From Sulfurimonas crateris (lineage in GTDB: Bacteria > Campylobacterota > Campylobacteria > Campylobacterales > Sulfurimonadaceae): a stretch of DNA of 39,656 bases. The notes beneath the pieces are model-generated. The model was not told the origin of the DNA, did not search any database, and saw only the letters and a program-made list of their open reading frames with translations. The translations under genes were made by a program, and so were the position numbers. Positions 1 to 7,537 of the stretch are shown here, piece after piece. The DNA lies in contig CAMBTK010000013.1 of the NCBI GenBank assembly GCA_945870785.1, forward strand, positions 1-39,656, read 5' to 3'. Position 1 is the stretch's first letter, and the number at the start of each line of letters is the position of its first letter.

Positions 1-1524
1 CGCTCTTTTGGTCACTTTGCTACCCCTATTGCTTTTGCTTTAGCCAAAGAGCTAAAGCAATCTCCTATGAAAATTGCTGATGAAATTGCCTCCTCTTTTG
101 AAGATAATGATATTTTTACTAAAGTTGAATCTGTAAAAGGTTACTTAAACTTTCGCCTAAGTGAAAAATTTTTAAGTGAGTATGGCTCTTGGGCATTAGA
201 TAATCCTGAAGAATTTGCAAAACAAGAAAAAAAAGAGAAGATTCTATTAGAGTTTGTTAGTGCAAACCCAACAGGACCTTTACATATCGGACATGCTAGA
301 GGTGCTGTTTATGGGGATACACTCTTTAGACTGGCTCGTCATTTGGGCTATGATATAACCGCTGAGTATTATGTAAATGATGCTGGAAATCAGATAGATT
401 TATTAGGGCTCTCCATCCAGCTTTATGGAAGAGAAAATATACTCAAAGAGAGTGTTGAATATCCAGAGAGTTATTATAGAGGTGATTATCTTGCTCCACT
501 GGCGAATGAAGCCATAAAAAAGTTTGGAGTAGAGATTTTAAGTGATGAGTCTCGTCAAAAAGAGCTGGCACTTTGGGCAAAAGATGGTGTAATAGAGATT
601 ATAAAAAAAGATTTAGCAGATACAAATATCTTTTTTGATACCTTTGTTTATGAGTCAACTCTCTATGATGACTGGGATAGAGCAATGGCTAAAATGGGAG
701 AAGGTGTCTACAAGAAGGACGATAAGCTCTTTATAGCATCAAGTCTAAGAGGCGATGATGCGGACAGGGTTGTTGTTCGTGAAGATGGCCGTCCTACGTA
801 TTTGGCGGGTGATATAGTTTATCATAACCAAAAATTTGAACGCGGATATGATCACTATATAAATATCTGGGGCGCAGATCACCACGGATATATGGCTAGA
901 GTAAAAGCTTCAGTTGAGTTTTTAGGTTACGATAGTAACAAGCTAGAAATTTTACTATCTCAAATGGTGAGTCTTTTAAAAGATGGCGAACCTTACAAGA
1001 TGAGTAAACGTGCTGGAAATGTGATTCTTATGAGTGATATAGTAGAAGAGATAGGTTCAGATGCACTGAGATTTATCTTTGCTTCTAAAAAAAGCGATAC
1101 AGCCTTAGAGTTTGATCTCGCAGAGTTTAAAAAGCAAGATAGCTCGAATCCTATTTTTTATATTCAATATGCTCATGCTAGAATAAAAACTATCATCTCA
1201 AAGAGTGATTTGAGTTATGATGAGATAATGTCTGCATCACTTAAAAATCTAGATGAAAATGCGGATATGCTTATGTTTGATGCACTTTTACTTCCAGAGA
1301 TTGTAGAAGATGCTTTTAGCTCAAGACAGGTTCAAAAACTTCCAGAGTATCTAAAATCACTCGCTGGATCTCTGCATAAATTTTATTATGATTGCAGAAT
1401 TATAGGAACAGAGGATGAGGCAAAACTTCTTAAACTTCTTATGCTTGTTGGGCTCTCTTTAAAGACTGGACTCTCTTTGATGGGTATACAAGCAAAAGAT
1501 TATATGAGTAAAGAAGAGGAGTAG
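1..1524 (+). CDS. argS: Arginyl-tRNA synthetase, 5'-truncated by the window edge
   Basis: Class I aminoacyl-tRNA synthetase that charges tRNA-Arg with arginine in the cytoplasm. The frame is open from base 1 (RSFGHFATPIAFALAKELKQ), so the first ATG at 67 is internal and the gene begins outside the window. 507 residues are visible, and roughly 20 N-terminal residues appear to be missing compared with usual ArgRS length. The HIGH signature is present as PTGPLHIGHARGA, and the KMSKS loop as YKMSKRAGN. The C-terminal helical anticodon-binding (DALR-type) region contains FYIQYAHARI, typical of the family. It ends in TAG just before a hairpin shared with the convergent neighbour. Identification is certain; only the N-terminus is unseen. 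Confidence 0.97.
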   Translation, partial: RSFGHFATPIAFALAKELKQSPMKIADEIASSFEDNDIFTKVESVKGYLNFRLSEKFLSEYGSWALDNPEEFAKQEKKEKILLEFVSANPTGPLHIGHARGAVYGDTLFRLARHLGYDITAEYYVNDAGNQIDLLGLSIQLYGRENILKESVEYPESYYRGDYLAPLANEAIKKFGVEILSDESRQKELALWAKDGVIEIIKKDLADTNIFFDTFVYESTLYDDWDRAMAKMGEGVYKKDDKLFIASSLRGDDADRVVVREDGRPTYLAGDIVYHNQKFERGYDHYINIWGADHHGYMARVKASVEFLGYDSNKLEILLSQMVSLLKDGEPYKMSKRAGNVILMSDIVEEIGSDALRFIFASKKSDTALEFDLAEFKKQDSSNPIFYIQYAHARIKTIISKSDLSYDEIMSASLKNLDENADMLMFDALLLPEIVEDAFSSRQVQKLPEYLKSLAGSLHKFYYDCRIIGTEDEAKLLKLLMLVGLSLKTGLSLMGIQAKDYMSKEEE

Positions 1525-1528
1525 CCAC

Positions 1529-2215
1529 TTAAGGCTTTATCCCCAAGAATGGATAGAGCCTTAATAGTTCTCTTTTTTGCGCGGAAATGATTTGAATCAG
1601 AGTTGGATTTTTGCTTTTATCAAGCCAATAGACTATTTTTTTTAAATCTTCTAATTTCATTGACGTACATCCAGCAGTTGGTGCACCTTCTGATTTTTCT
1701 ACATGTATAAAGATGCATGACCCCATTTGTGGTATCTGCTTTTTGTTGTGTCCAACTGTAATTCCTAATTCATATTGAGAGTCTTCCCGTCGCATCTCTT
1801 CATAACTAGCAGGTAACTCTTTGGGTTTTCTAATGATTTGGTTATAAAATTTTGAGTTTGAGTCATCTACGCAAATTAACTCTTTTGTTGCATGCAGATA
1901 TGGCATTTTAAGATTTATCTCTCTCTCATAACCAAAGACAGAGTCAAGAGTAAATATACCAAGCGGTGCTTTTTTATCGCCCTCATGTTTTATGGGATTT
2001 AAGTCTGCTTTAAAGAACTCAACATCTCCAGCTCCAAACGCTACTCCATTCGCACCTAAATTTACCTCTATGGGCTCAAAAACAGCCTTGTTGTCTTCAA
2101 AACATATTAGATTAGCTTTGGTTGAGTTAAACTCATCTGCAACGACTAAAATGATTTGCTCACTAGCAAAAAGGAACATTTGACAAATTATAATAATTAA
2201 GAAGTTTTTTACCAT
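1529..2215 (-). CDS. L,D-transpeptidase (YkuD-like) family protein, exported
   Basis: 228 residues. A hydrophobic N-terminus (about residues 3-17) followed by SEQ looks like a cleavable signal peptide, so the protein probably works in the periplasm. The C-terminal half carries the YkuD-type catalytic pattern: H171 in FIHVEK and the nucleophile C183 in the segment PTAGCTSM, where the family usually has HG..GC.R. The upstream LGIFTLDSVFGY segment also fits the beta-rich L,D-transpeptidase core. Family members make 3-3 crosslinks, attach lipoproteins to peptidoglycan, or trim peptides as carboxypeptidases. Which of these applies cannot be read from sequence. It is transcribed towards argS and its last codons form the shared hairpin. 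Confidence 0.8.
   Translation of the reverse strand: MVKNFLIIIICQMFLFASEQIILVVADEFNSTKANLICFEDNKAVFEPIEVNLGANGVAFGAGDVEFFKADLNPIKHEGDKKAPLGIFTLDSVFGYEREINLKMPYLHATKELICVDDSNSKFYNQIIRKPKELPASYEEMRREDSQYELGITVGHNKKQIPQMGSCIFIHVEKSEGAPTAGCTSMKLEDLKKIVYWLDKSKNPTLIQIISAQKRELLRLYPFLGIKP
1531..1562. terminator. Hairpin between convergent argS and L,D-transpeptidase genes
   Basis: AAGGCTTTATCC (1531-1542) pairs with GGATAGAGCCTT (1551-1562), with one G-U wobble and an 8-base loop. On the + strand a T-rich stretch begins about ten bases further on, so it may act as an argS terminator, though the T run is not immediately adjacent. The whole stem lies inside the last codons of the minus-strand gene. 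Confidence 0.5.
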
Positions 2216-2277
2216 AAACTATGTTACTATTACCAAAATGTGAAACAGATTAATTTTTAAAAAATGGAAAAAAGTTT

Positions 2278-2901
2278 ATGGGTATTAATATAAGAAAAGC
2301 TACTAGTGCTGATGGGTCTTTTTTAGCAGAAATGATTTTACAAAGTACTAGGGCAGATAAAAAAATCGGTGTTTTTGACCTGATTTTTAAAACAAAAAAT
2401 GATGAAGAGACTTTAAAAAATTTAGAAAAACTAACAAATACTACATCAAAGTCTAGTTGTCATTTTAGTAATTTTTTAATCGCAGAAATTGATGGTAAAT
2501 CTGTCGGTTCACTTGCGAGTTATGAGCCAAGACTTATAACTAAAGAGACTTTTATAAGTGCTTTAGAAGAGATTGGTGTTAACGCTGAGGAGAATGAGTA
2601 CTTCGGCTTGATGGATATTTGCGGTTTTGTGCTAAACAGCAGAACTCTTGTTTTTGACTACATGGAAGAGCTGGAAGGTTTTATGGATGTTGGAATTTTA
2701 AAAGCGCTTATGCAAAAAAGTCTTTTAACTGCAAGGCTAAAAGGGTATAGAATCGCACAAACTATAGTTGAAATTGGCTCACTAGAGACTCTTCTTTACT
2801 ATAAGAAACTAGGTTTCAAAGAGGTTAAGCAAAAAGATTGCGAACCGTATAAAGAGATTTTTGGAAGACCTGGTTTAGTTTTACTCTCTATAGAGTTTTG
2901 A
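2278..2901 (+). CDS. GNAT-family N-acetyltransferase
   Basis: 207 residues. The start IRKATSADGSFLAEMI is the usual beta1-alpha1 opening of GNAT folds (IRxAxxxD), followed by FLIAEIDGKSVGSLASY (beta2-beta3) and a C-terminal LLYYKKLGFKEV, the standard helix plus beta5 motif. The middle carries an insertion (about residues 80-125), and the acetyl-CoA loop is not a clear QxxGxG/A, so it is a divergent member. Substrate unknown; small-molecule or protein acetylation are both possible. The ATG at 2278 follows a purine-rich stretch. The following antiporter gene begins within about 10 bases of its TGA, suggesting one transcript. Confidence 0.75.
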   Translation: MGINIRKATSADGSFLAEMILQSTRADKKIGVFDLIFKTKNDEETLKNLEKLTNTTSKSSCHFSNFLIAEIDGKSVGSLASYEPRLITKETFISALEEIGVNAEENEYFGLMDICGFVLNSRTLVFDYMEELEGFMDVGILKALMQKSLLTARLKGYRIAQTIVEIGSLETLLYYKKLGFKEVKQKDCEPYKEIFGRPGLVLLSIEF

Positions 2902-2911
2902 TAGGTTTAGC

Positions 2912-4285
2912 ATAGAACCCTCAGCCCTCTCCCTTCTTCCTTCGCTCTTGGCGATAGCTTTAGCACTATATAGCAGAAATGTTCTTCTCTCGCTCTTTGG
3001 AGGTATAGTTCTTGGCGGATTTATATTAAATGACTTCTCTCTTATCGCATCACTAAAAACTATATTTTTACTTTTTATATCTCTGCTTGAAGAGCCATGG
3101 ATACTAAAAACACTCTCTTTTGCAGTTTTGGTCGGAAGTATTATGGCTTTGATAGAAAAGTCTGGCGGTATTGATGGCTTTGTTGATTTTATGCAGCATA
3201 AAACAGGTGTTGTAAAATCTCCACGATCTGCTTTGATGCTTAGCTATGTTATAGGTATTTTTATATTTATAGAGTCAACCATAACATCTCTAATCGCAGG
3301 AGCTGTTGGAAAACCGTTTTGTTACAAATACCAAATCCCAAGTGCAAAACTTGCTTTTGTTTGTGACTCAACTGCTGCTCCTGTTAGCTCTCTTATCATC
3401 TTAAATGGATGGGGAGCGCTTCTTTTAGGGCTTATAACAACACAAATTTCACTTAATGCGCTAAATCTTGACGCTTTGGATGTTTTGTTAACATCTGTAT
3501 TATATAACTTTTATGCGATGGCAGCGCTCTTTGTGACATTTGTAGCGATATGGTTTAACATAGATATAGGAGCTATGAAAAATGCAAAACATAAGCCAAA
3601 AAATGAAGAGATAAGCACTGAAAAATCGCAGAGTATGTTTTATATGCTTATACCAATTATTTTAATGGTGCTTTTTGTTTTTTTCTTTTTATACATCACT
3701 GGAGATGGCGATATTTTAAAAGGAAGTGGCTCTAGCTCCATCTTCTATACAATGCTCTCTACTGTGCTTTTTACTCTTTTTTATTTTGTAGGAACAAAAA
3801 ACATGTCACTCTCATTATGGGGTAAAACTGCTCTTGGTGGTGCGTTAAAGCTAGTTCCAATTGCACTTATACTTCTTTTTGCTTTTGGTATAGGAGAGAT
3901 AACGACAGAGTTAAAAACTGGCAATTTTTTGGCTTCATTGGTTAGTCAAAATTTAAGTATAGTTTTTTTAGCTCCTGTTATTTTCATCATAGCATCTCTT
4001 ATCTCTCTCTCAACAGGAACTAGCTGGGGAACTTTTAGCATAATGATTCCAATAGCTATTCCAATGGCTCTCTCCATGGATGCAAATATGGCTCTTTGTG
4101 TTGGTGCTGCTATATCTGGAGGTGTTTTTGGAGATCATTGCTCACCTATCTCAGATACCACTATCATCTCCGCAATGGCAAGTGATTGTGAACTCATTGA
4201 ACATACAAACACACAACTCCCCTACGCATTTATAAGCTGGGGAATTGCTTTGGTACTGTTTTTAGCTTTTAGTTTTACCTCTTAA
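2912..4285 (+). CDS. NhaC-type Na+/H+ antiporter family membrane protein, probable AUA start
   Basis: Polytopic inner-membrane protein of the Na+/H+ antiporter (NhaC, PF03553) family; it likely exchanges Na+ for H+, or a small organic solute as in malate-lactate antiporters. Many hydrophobic segments, a charged loop around 3590-3630, and the conserved-looking stretches DSTAAPVSSLIILNGWG and GGVFGDHCSPISDTT typical of the family. The first standard in-frame start is TTG at 2948, but that cuts into the family N-terminus: the open frame upstream reads IEPSALSLLPSLLAIALAL, matching the usual SLLPPLLAI opening. No ATG, GTG or TTG lies between the upstream stop (2891) and 2948, and ATA at 2912 sits six bases after AGG. 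I therefore place the start at 2912 (457 residues); 2948 is the conservative alternative. Confidence 0.85.
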   Translation: MEPSALSLLPSLLAIALALYSRNVLLSLFGGIVLGGFILNDFSLIASLKTIFLLFISLLEEPWILKTLSFAVLVGSIMALIEKSGGIDGFVDFMQHKTGVVKSPRSALMLSYVIGIFIFIESTITSLIAGAVGKPFCYKYQIPSAKLAFVCDSTAAPVSSLIILNGWGALLLGLITTQISLNALNLDALDVLLTSVLYNFYAMAALFVTFVAIWFNIDIGAMKNAKHKPKNEEISTEKSQSMFYMLIPIILMVLFVFFFLYITGDGDILKGSGSSSIFYTMLSTVLFTLFYFVGTKNMSLSLWGKTALGGALKLVPIALILLFAFGIGEITTELKTGNFLASLVSQNLSIVFLAPVIFIIASLISLSTGTSWGTFSIMIPIAIPMALSMDANMALCVGAAISGGVFGDHCSPISDTTIISAMASDCELIEHTNTQLPYAFISWGIALVLFLAFSFTS

Positions 4286-4289
4286 ATGA

Positions 4290-4427
4290 CCATGGCAGTT
4301 AATTTCTATGAGTGGACTTGGCTTAGGAGTTTATATAACTAACGCAGTTGTACAAAAACATGAGTTTAAACTTGATTATGACTATGTTTTAGGAAGCAAC
4401 TGCTTTGAGGTTATTTTAAATGGTTAA
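4290..4427 (+). pseudogene. Remnant of a sensor histidine kinase (C-terminal ATPase end)
   Basis: The open frame starting after the TGA at 4287 contains MSGLGLGVYITNAVVQKHEF, then KLDYDYVLGSNCFEVILNG and a stop (4425-4427). This is the G2-box (GLGLGxYI) and final strands of a HATPase_c domain, and resembles the end of the intact kinase at 31660-32934 (FGLGLYLVDSILKAHNQ). Nothing else of a kinase is left: no H-box, N-box or G1 box in front. It overlaps the 3' end of the minus-strand exonuclease by 12 bases. Most likely debris from a deleted two-component system; a free-standing 39-residue peptide from the ATG at 4308 is possible but unlikely. Confidence 0.65.
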
Positions 4428-5159
4428 AGCGGTGTTGATTGAGTAGCGCATATCTTCATCAAGATTTTCCATATTGCTTAGCATCCATCTCAAATATGGG
4501 GCATCGCTTTTAGCTACTTCTTCAAGAGTTTTGCCTCTGTACTTTCCAAAGTTAAATGATTTTATCATGATTGGTGTAGCTGTCAAATCAACCATTTTCT
4601 CAACTGGGTTTTCTTTTGGAAACTGAGCGATAACAAGCTCTTTTAACTTACTGAGTAGTAGTTTTAAAACCAAAACATCGCCGATTGCATCATGGGCTTT
4701 TATAACGATGTTTAGCTCATCTGCCTCTTTTTGCTCCTCTTTGTAGAGCTCCATTTTATAACGGAAGTATTGAAGTCTGTGTGCTTCTTCGTCTGGAAGT
4801 AGATGTTTTGCAACCCTTAGAGTATCTATAACTCTCATTTGAGTTTTAAAACCCTCTTTTTGAAGCATATCTATATCAAATTTTGCGTTATGGATGATGA
4901 GATAGTTCTCGTTTGTGTTAAGTTCATTTAGTCTTTTAAATGAGTTACTCTCTTTGCAAAGAGGCTTGTCTACTAGCATATTTGGAGTGATGCCATGCGT
5001 CTCCATTGCTCCAAAACTAATTGGAACGGATGTGCTAAAAAACTCATTTTGAACCTCTATCTCTTTTTCACCCAAAACCATAAAACCGAGCTGAATTACT
5101 CTATCTTCTTCGCCTATGCCAGTTGTTTCTGTATCCAAAATAATATATCTTTTTGCCAA
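4416..5159 (-). CDS. DnaQ-like DEDDh 3'-5' exonuclease with C-terminal DUF3820-like domain
   Basis: 247 residues. Exo I is ILDTETTG (D9, E11), Exo II is NAKFDID (D95), and Exo III is AHDAIGD (H156, D161), giving a complete DEDDh metal-binding set, so an active exonuclease is expected. After the catalytic domain (about 1-175), residues 197-247 hold FNFGKYRGKTLEEVAKSDAP, which matches the small DUF3820-like domain often attached to ExoX-type nucleases. Unlike replicative epsilon, it is probably a free-standing nuclease for repair or RNA/DNA turnover. ATG at 5159 is preceded by AAAAGGTAGAG, a usable Shine-Dalgarno. Its 3' end overlaps the kinase remnant. Confidence 0.85.
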   Translation of the reverse strand: MAKRYIILDTETTGIGEEDRVIQLGFMVLGEKEIEVQNEFFSTSVPISFGAMETHGITPNMLVDKPLCKESNSFKRLNELNTNENYLIIHNAKFDIDMLQKEGFKTQMRVIDTLRVAKHLLPDEEAHRLQYFRYKMELYKEEQKEADELNIVIKAHDAIGDVLVLKLLLSKLKELVIAQFPKENPVEKMVDLTATPIMIKSFNFGKYRGKTLEEVAKSDAPYLRWMLSNMENLDEDMRYSINTALTI

Positions 5160-5209
5160 ATCTCTACCTTTTAGTTTTTTGCCTAAAAAAGGCTTGTGTT
5201 CAAGTTATC

Positions 5210-5281
5210 TGCCGCTTCAAGCGGCAAGCTTCAGTGCCATAGCGGCTAGCGTAGCTAAAGGAATTACTTCCTTTAGCGTTA
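5210..5281. repeat. Hairpin-rich intergenic element, possible dispersed repeat
   Basis: Two perfect inverted repeats lie next to each other: TGCCGCT/AGCGGCA (5210-5216 and 5220-5226, 3-base loop) and GCTAAAGGAA/TTCCTTTAGC (5254-5263 and 5268-5277, 4-base loop). Between them is a GC-richer segment with repeated GCTAGCGTAGC-like steps, unlike the AT-rich surroundings. The element ends in GTTACTAAAAAAG, which also supplies the stop codon of the 125-residue minus-strand gene. It has the look of a REP/MITE-type element or a processed structured RNA; only one copy is in the window, so repeat status is inferred. Confidence 0.5.
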
Positions 5282-5659
5282 CTAAAAAAGAAACGAGTCT
5301 AACATATATTCGCTTTGAGCGTGCAAATACTCTTCGCTTACCTCTATGCTAATTACATCTGTTTTGATTTTATAGATACAAAACTGAACAAATTTAAGCT
5401 GAGTTGTAATCCCTCTAAACTCAAAATTTCTAACGGCGATAGGCTCGTTTATCTCTTCTAATAAATCTTGAATATAATACATTGATTCTTTAGAATCTTT
5501 AAGATTTAATAGTTTGAAGAAGTTTGAAATCTTTATATCTATCGCACCTTCTTCATCATTTGATACATAAGTGTTATATATGCCACGAACAAGTTTGAGT
5601 GCGCTTGAACTAAGTGGCTCTAATAATAAATTTTGCTTCACAATAGGATAAGTATTCAT
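5282..5659 (-). CDS. Hypothetical protein, possibly Rep_3-like winged helix
   Basis: 125 residues, not confidently recognised. Predicted helices alternate with short strands: a VKQNLLLEPLSSSALKLVRG start, an ISNFFKLLNLKDSKESMYYI segment, then RNFEFRGITTQLKFVQF and a strand-like IYKIKTDVISIEVSEEYL. That order loosely resembles the first winged-helix domain of Rep_3-type plasmid replication initiators, but without the second domain, so a chromosomal transcription-regulator-like relic is an alternative. No signal peptide or membrane segment. The last residues (DSFLF) and stop are encoded by the edge of the adjoining hairpin element, so the original C-terminus may have been replaced. The ATG at 5659 has only a weak ribosome site. 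Confidence 0.55.
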   Translation of the reverse strand: MNTYPIVKQNLLLEPLSSSALKLVRGIYNTYVSNDEEGAIDIKISNFFKLLNLKDSKESMYYIQDLLEEINEPIAVRNFEFRGITTQLKFVQFCIYKIKTDVISIEVSEEYLHAQSEYMLDSFLF

Positions 5660-5705
5660 AGTATGATGGTATAGATATAGCTATTAAAAGCATATAAAAG
5701 TTAAT

Positions 5706-5716
5706 TATAATATACT
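5706..5716 (+). promoter_or_regulatory. Promoter -10 region for the amidase operon
   Basis: Overlapping TATAAT (5706-5711) and TATACT (5711-5716) lie in AT-rich DNA 28-34 bases before the amidase ATG at 5745, which is served by TTAGAGG. No clear -35 box, as usual for Campylobacterota. Confidence 0.5.
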
Positions 5717-5744
5717 GTCTTTAATTTTTTTTAGAGGTATTTGT

Positions 5745-6407
5745 ATGTATAAAATCTTTTTATCTATCTTGATTTCTTCTGTTTTTTTAATAGCCATAGA
5801 GATAAAGCATACACCAATTGAATTTACAAAAATGAGAGTAGATCTCACAAAAGAGTACATAAAAACTCACTATAACTTAGATGTAAAAGATATAAAAATA
5901 GTTCCAAAAATAATCGTTATACATCATACGGCAATAGATAATTTTAATAATTCGCTCTCTTGCTTCCACTCAGAAACCCTCCCAAGCGCTAGAGCCGATA
6001 TAGACAGAGGCGGAGCAGTAAATGTCTCAGCTCATTTTATGGTTGATAGAGATGGAACTATCCATCAACTTATGCCACTTGATAGCATGGCAAGGCATGT
6101 TATAGGGCTTAACTATAACTCTATTGGGATAGAAAATGTTGGCGGGCAAAACTCAAAAGACAACTTGACACCTGAGCAGTTAAGCGCAAATATAGAGCTT
6201 GTTAAAGAGATTAAAAGTAGATTTCCAAGTGTTGAGTATGTTGTGGGGCATTACGAGTATAGATGTTTTGAGGGAAGTGAACTATGGCTTGAAGAAGATA
6301 GTAAGTACAGAACACGTAAAGACGACCCATCAAAGAGATTTATGAGTGCTTTAAGAGAGAGTATAGAAGGGTTTAAAGACGCGCCTTGCGCTAAAGAAAA
6401 GAGATGA
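5745..6407 (+). CDS. N-acetylmuramoyl-L-alanine amidase (Amidase_2/PGRP type), exported
   Basis: 220 residues that should cleave the bond between N-acetylmuramic acid and L-alanine in peptidoglycan. A hydrophobic N-terminus (residues 3-19) suggests export to the periplasm. The zinc fold shows IVIHHTAID (H60/H61), SIGIENVGG (E130), VVGHYEYRC (H169) and RKDDPSKRF (D194, at the position of the family TDPG aspartate). Good Shine-Dalgarno (TAGAGG) before ATG 5745. The stop overlaps the next ATG (ATGA, 6404-6407), so it is translationally coupled to the DUF819 permease, and through that to a dipeptide epimerase. The trio points to release, uptake and catabolism of wall peptides. Confidence 0.88.
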   Translation: MYKIFLSILISSVFLIAIEIKHTPIEFTKMRVDLTKEYIKTHYNLDVKDIKIVPKIIVIHHTAIDNFNNSLSCFHSETLPSARADIDRGGAVNVSAHFMVDRDGTIHQLMPLDSMARHVIGLNYNSIGIENVGGQNSKDNLTPEQLSANIELVKEIKSRFPSVEYVVGHYEYRCFEGSELWLEEDSKYRTRKDDPSKRFMSALRESIEGFKDAPCAKEKR

Positions 6408-7537
6408 TTTCCTCACCTTTTGGGTATCTTTTTGCTTTAGCTTCTTTGGCTGCTGTAATTACTTTAGTTGAGCAAAAAAGCAAGTTAAAGTTTTTTAAGT
6501 TTGTTCCCGCTGTTGTGCTGATCTATCTCTTTAGCATGACATTTGCTTCCATGGGAGTATTTGCGCAAAATGTGGAAATAGATGCTATATATGAAAATAC
6601 AAAGAAAAATCTTCTCCCTGCTATGCTTTTTTTGATGCTTTTACAAGTTGATATTAGGGATTTTTTTAAGCTTGGCAAATCCCTTGTCATTGCCTATTTA
6701 TTGGCTGTTTTCTCACTCGCTTTTGCTTTTGTTCTTATCTCTTTTCTTTTTGATTTTAACAAAGAGATGGCATCTGCCTTTGGCGCACTTAGTGGAAGCT
6801 GGATGGGCGGAGTTGCAAACATGATAGCAGTTGGTTCTGCGCTAAATGTATCTCAAGAAGCGTTTGGATATGCACTGATAGTTGATAGCGTAAACTATAC
6901 TATTTGGATAATGTTCTTGCTTTTTTTAACACCATTTGCGCACTATTTCAACACTTTTACATCCTCGCATGAACAGATGGCAAAGTTAAGTTCTATTGGG
7001 TGTTCATGCACCATAGGAGCAAAAAAGTATTGGTTTTTGATACTTCTCTCTATCGTCGTTGCATTTGTTGTAAATCTAATAGCGCAGAGCGGATTTGCTC
7101 TTTTTAACTATACGACAACAACAGTCGTACTTGCTACTCTATTTGGGGTTATTGGCTCATTTACAAAATTGAAAAACATAAACGGAGCGAGTGAAGTTGC
7201 TACTACAATGCTCTATATGCTCATAGCACTAATCGGCTCAAAAGCACTCTTTGAGAACTTTAGCGGTGTTGGTGTTTATGTTTTTGCAGGGTTTTGTATA
7301 TTAGTCATTCATGCGGTTATCATGGTAGTTGGAGCAAAGATATTTAAGCTTGATTTATTTAGTATTGCCATAGCTTCACTCTCAAACATAGGCGGAGTGG
7401 CTTCGGCATCTATACTCGCGGCAACATACAACAAAGCACTTGTTGGTATAGCTGTTTTGATGGCTATAATGGGGTATATTGTAGGAACTTTCGGAGGTTT
7501 GGCGGTGGGAAATATTTTGATCTGGATGGTAAAATGA
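6404..7537 (+). CDS. DUF819 family integral membrane protein
   Basis: 377 residues, about ten hydrophobic segments, no signal peptide. The segment FLMLLQVDIRDFFKLG followed by GALSGSWMGGVANMIAVGSA and, near the end, ASLSNIGGVASASILAA are hallmarks of DUF819 (YjcL-like) proteins. These have inverted glycine-rich halves resembling ion-coupled solute carriers. No substrate is proven for the family, to my knowledge. Here it overlaps the amidase by ATGA and the epimerase by ATGA (7534-7537), so its product is made in step with enzymes that release and process L-Ala-D-Glu-type peptides; import of murein dipeptides or tripeptides is a reasonable inference. Confidence 0.85.
   Translation: MISSPFGYLFALASLAAVITLVEQKSKLKFFKFVPAVVLIYLFSMTFASMGVFAQNVEIDAIYENTKKNLLPAMLFLMLLQVDIRDFFKLGKSLVIAYLLAVFSLAFAFVLISFLFDFNKEMASAFGALSGSWMGGVANMIAVGSALNVSQEAFGYALIVDSVNYTIWIMFLLFLTPFAHYFNTFTSSHEQMAKLSSIGCSCTIGAKKYWFLILLSIVVAFVVNLIAQSGFALFNYTTTTVVLATLFGVIGSFTKLKNINGASEVATTMLYMLIALIGSKALFENFSGVGVYVFAGFCILVIHAVIMVVGAKIFKLDLFSIAIASLSNIGGVASASILAATYNKALVGIAVLMAIMGYIVGTFGGLAVGNILIWMVK

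Noticed and set aside
5116..5352. 78-residue + strand open frame across the hairpin element
   Set aside because: Covers the start of the exonuclease gene and the end of the minus-strand hypothetical gene; no ribosome site and composition follows the repeat.
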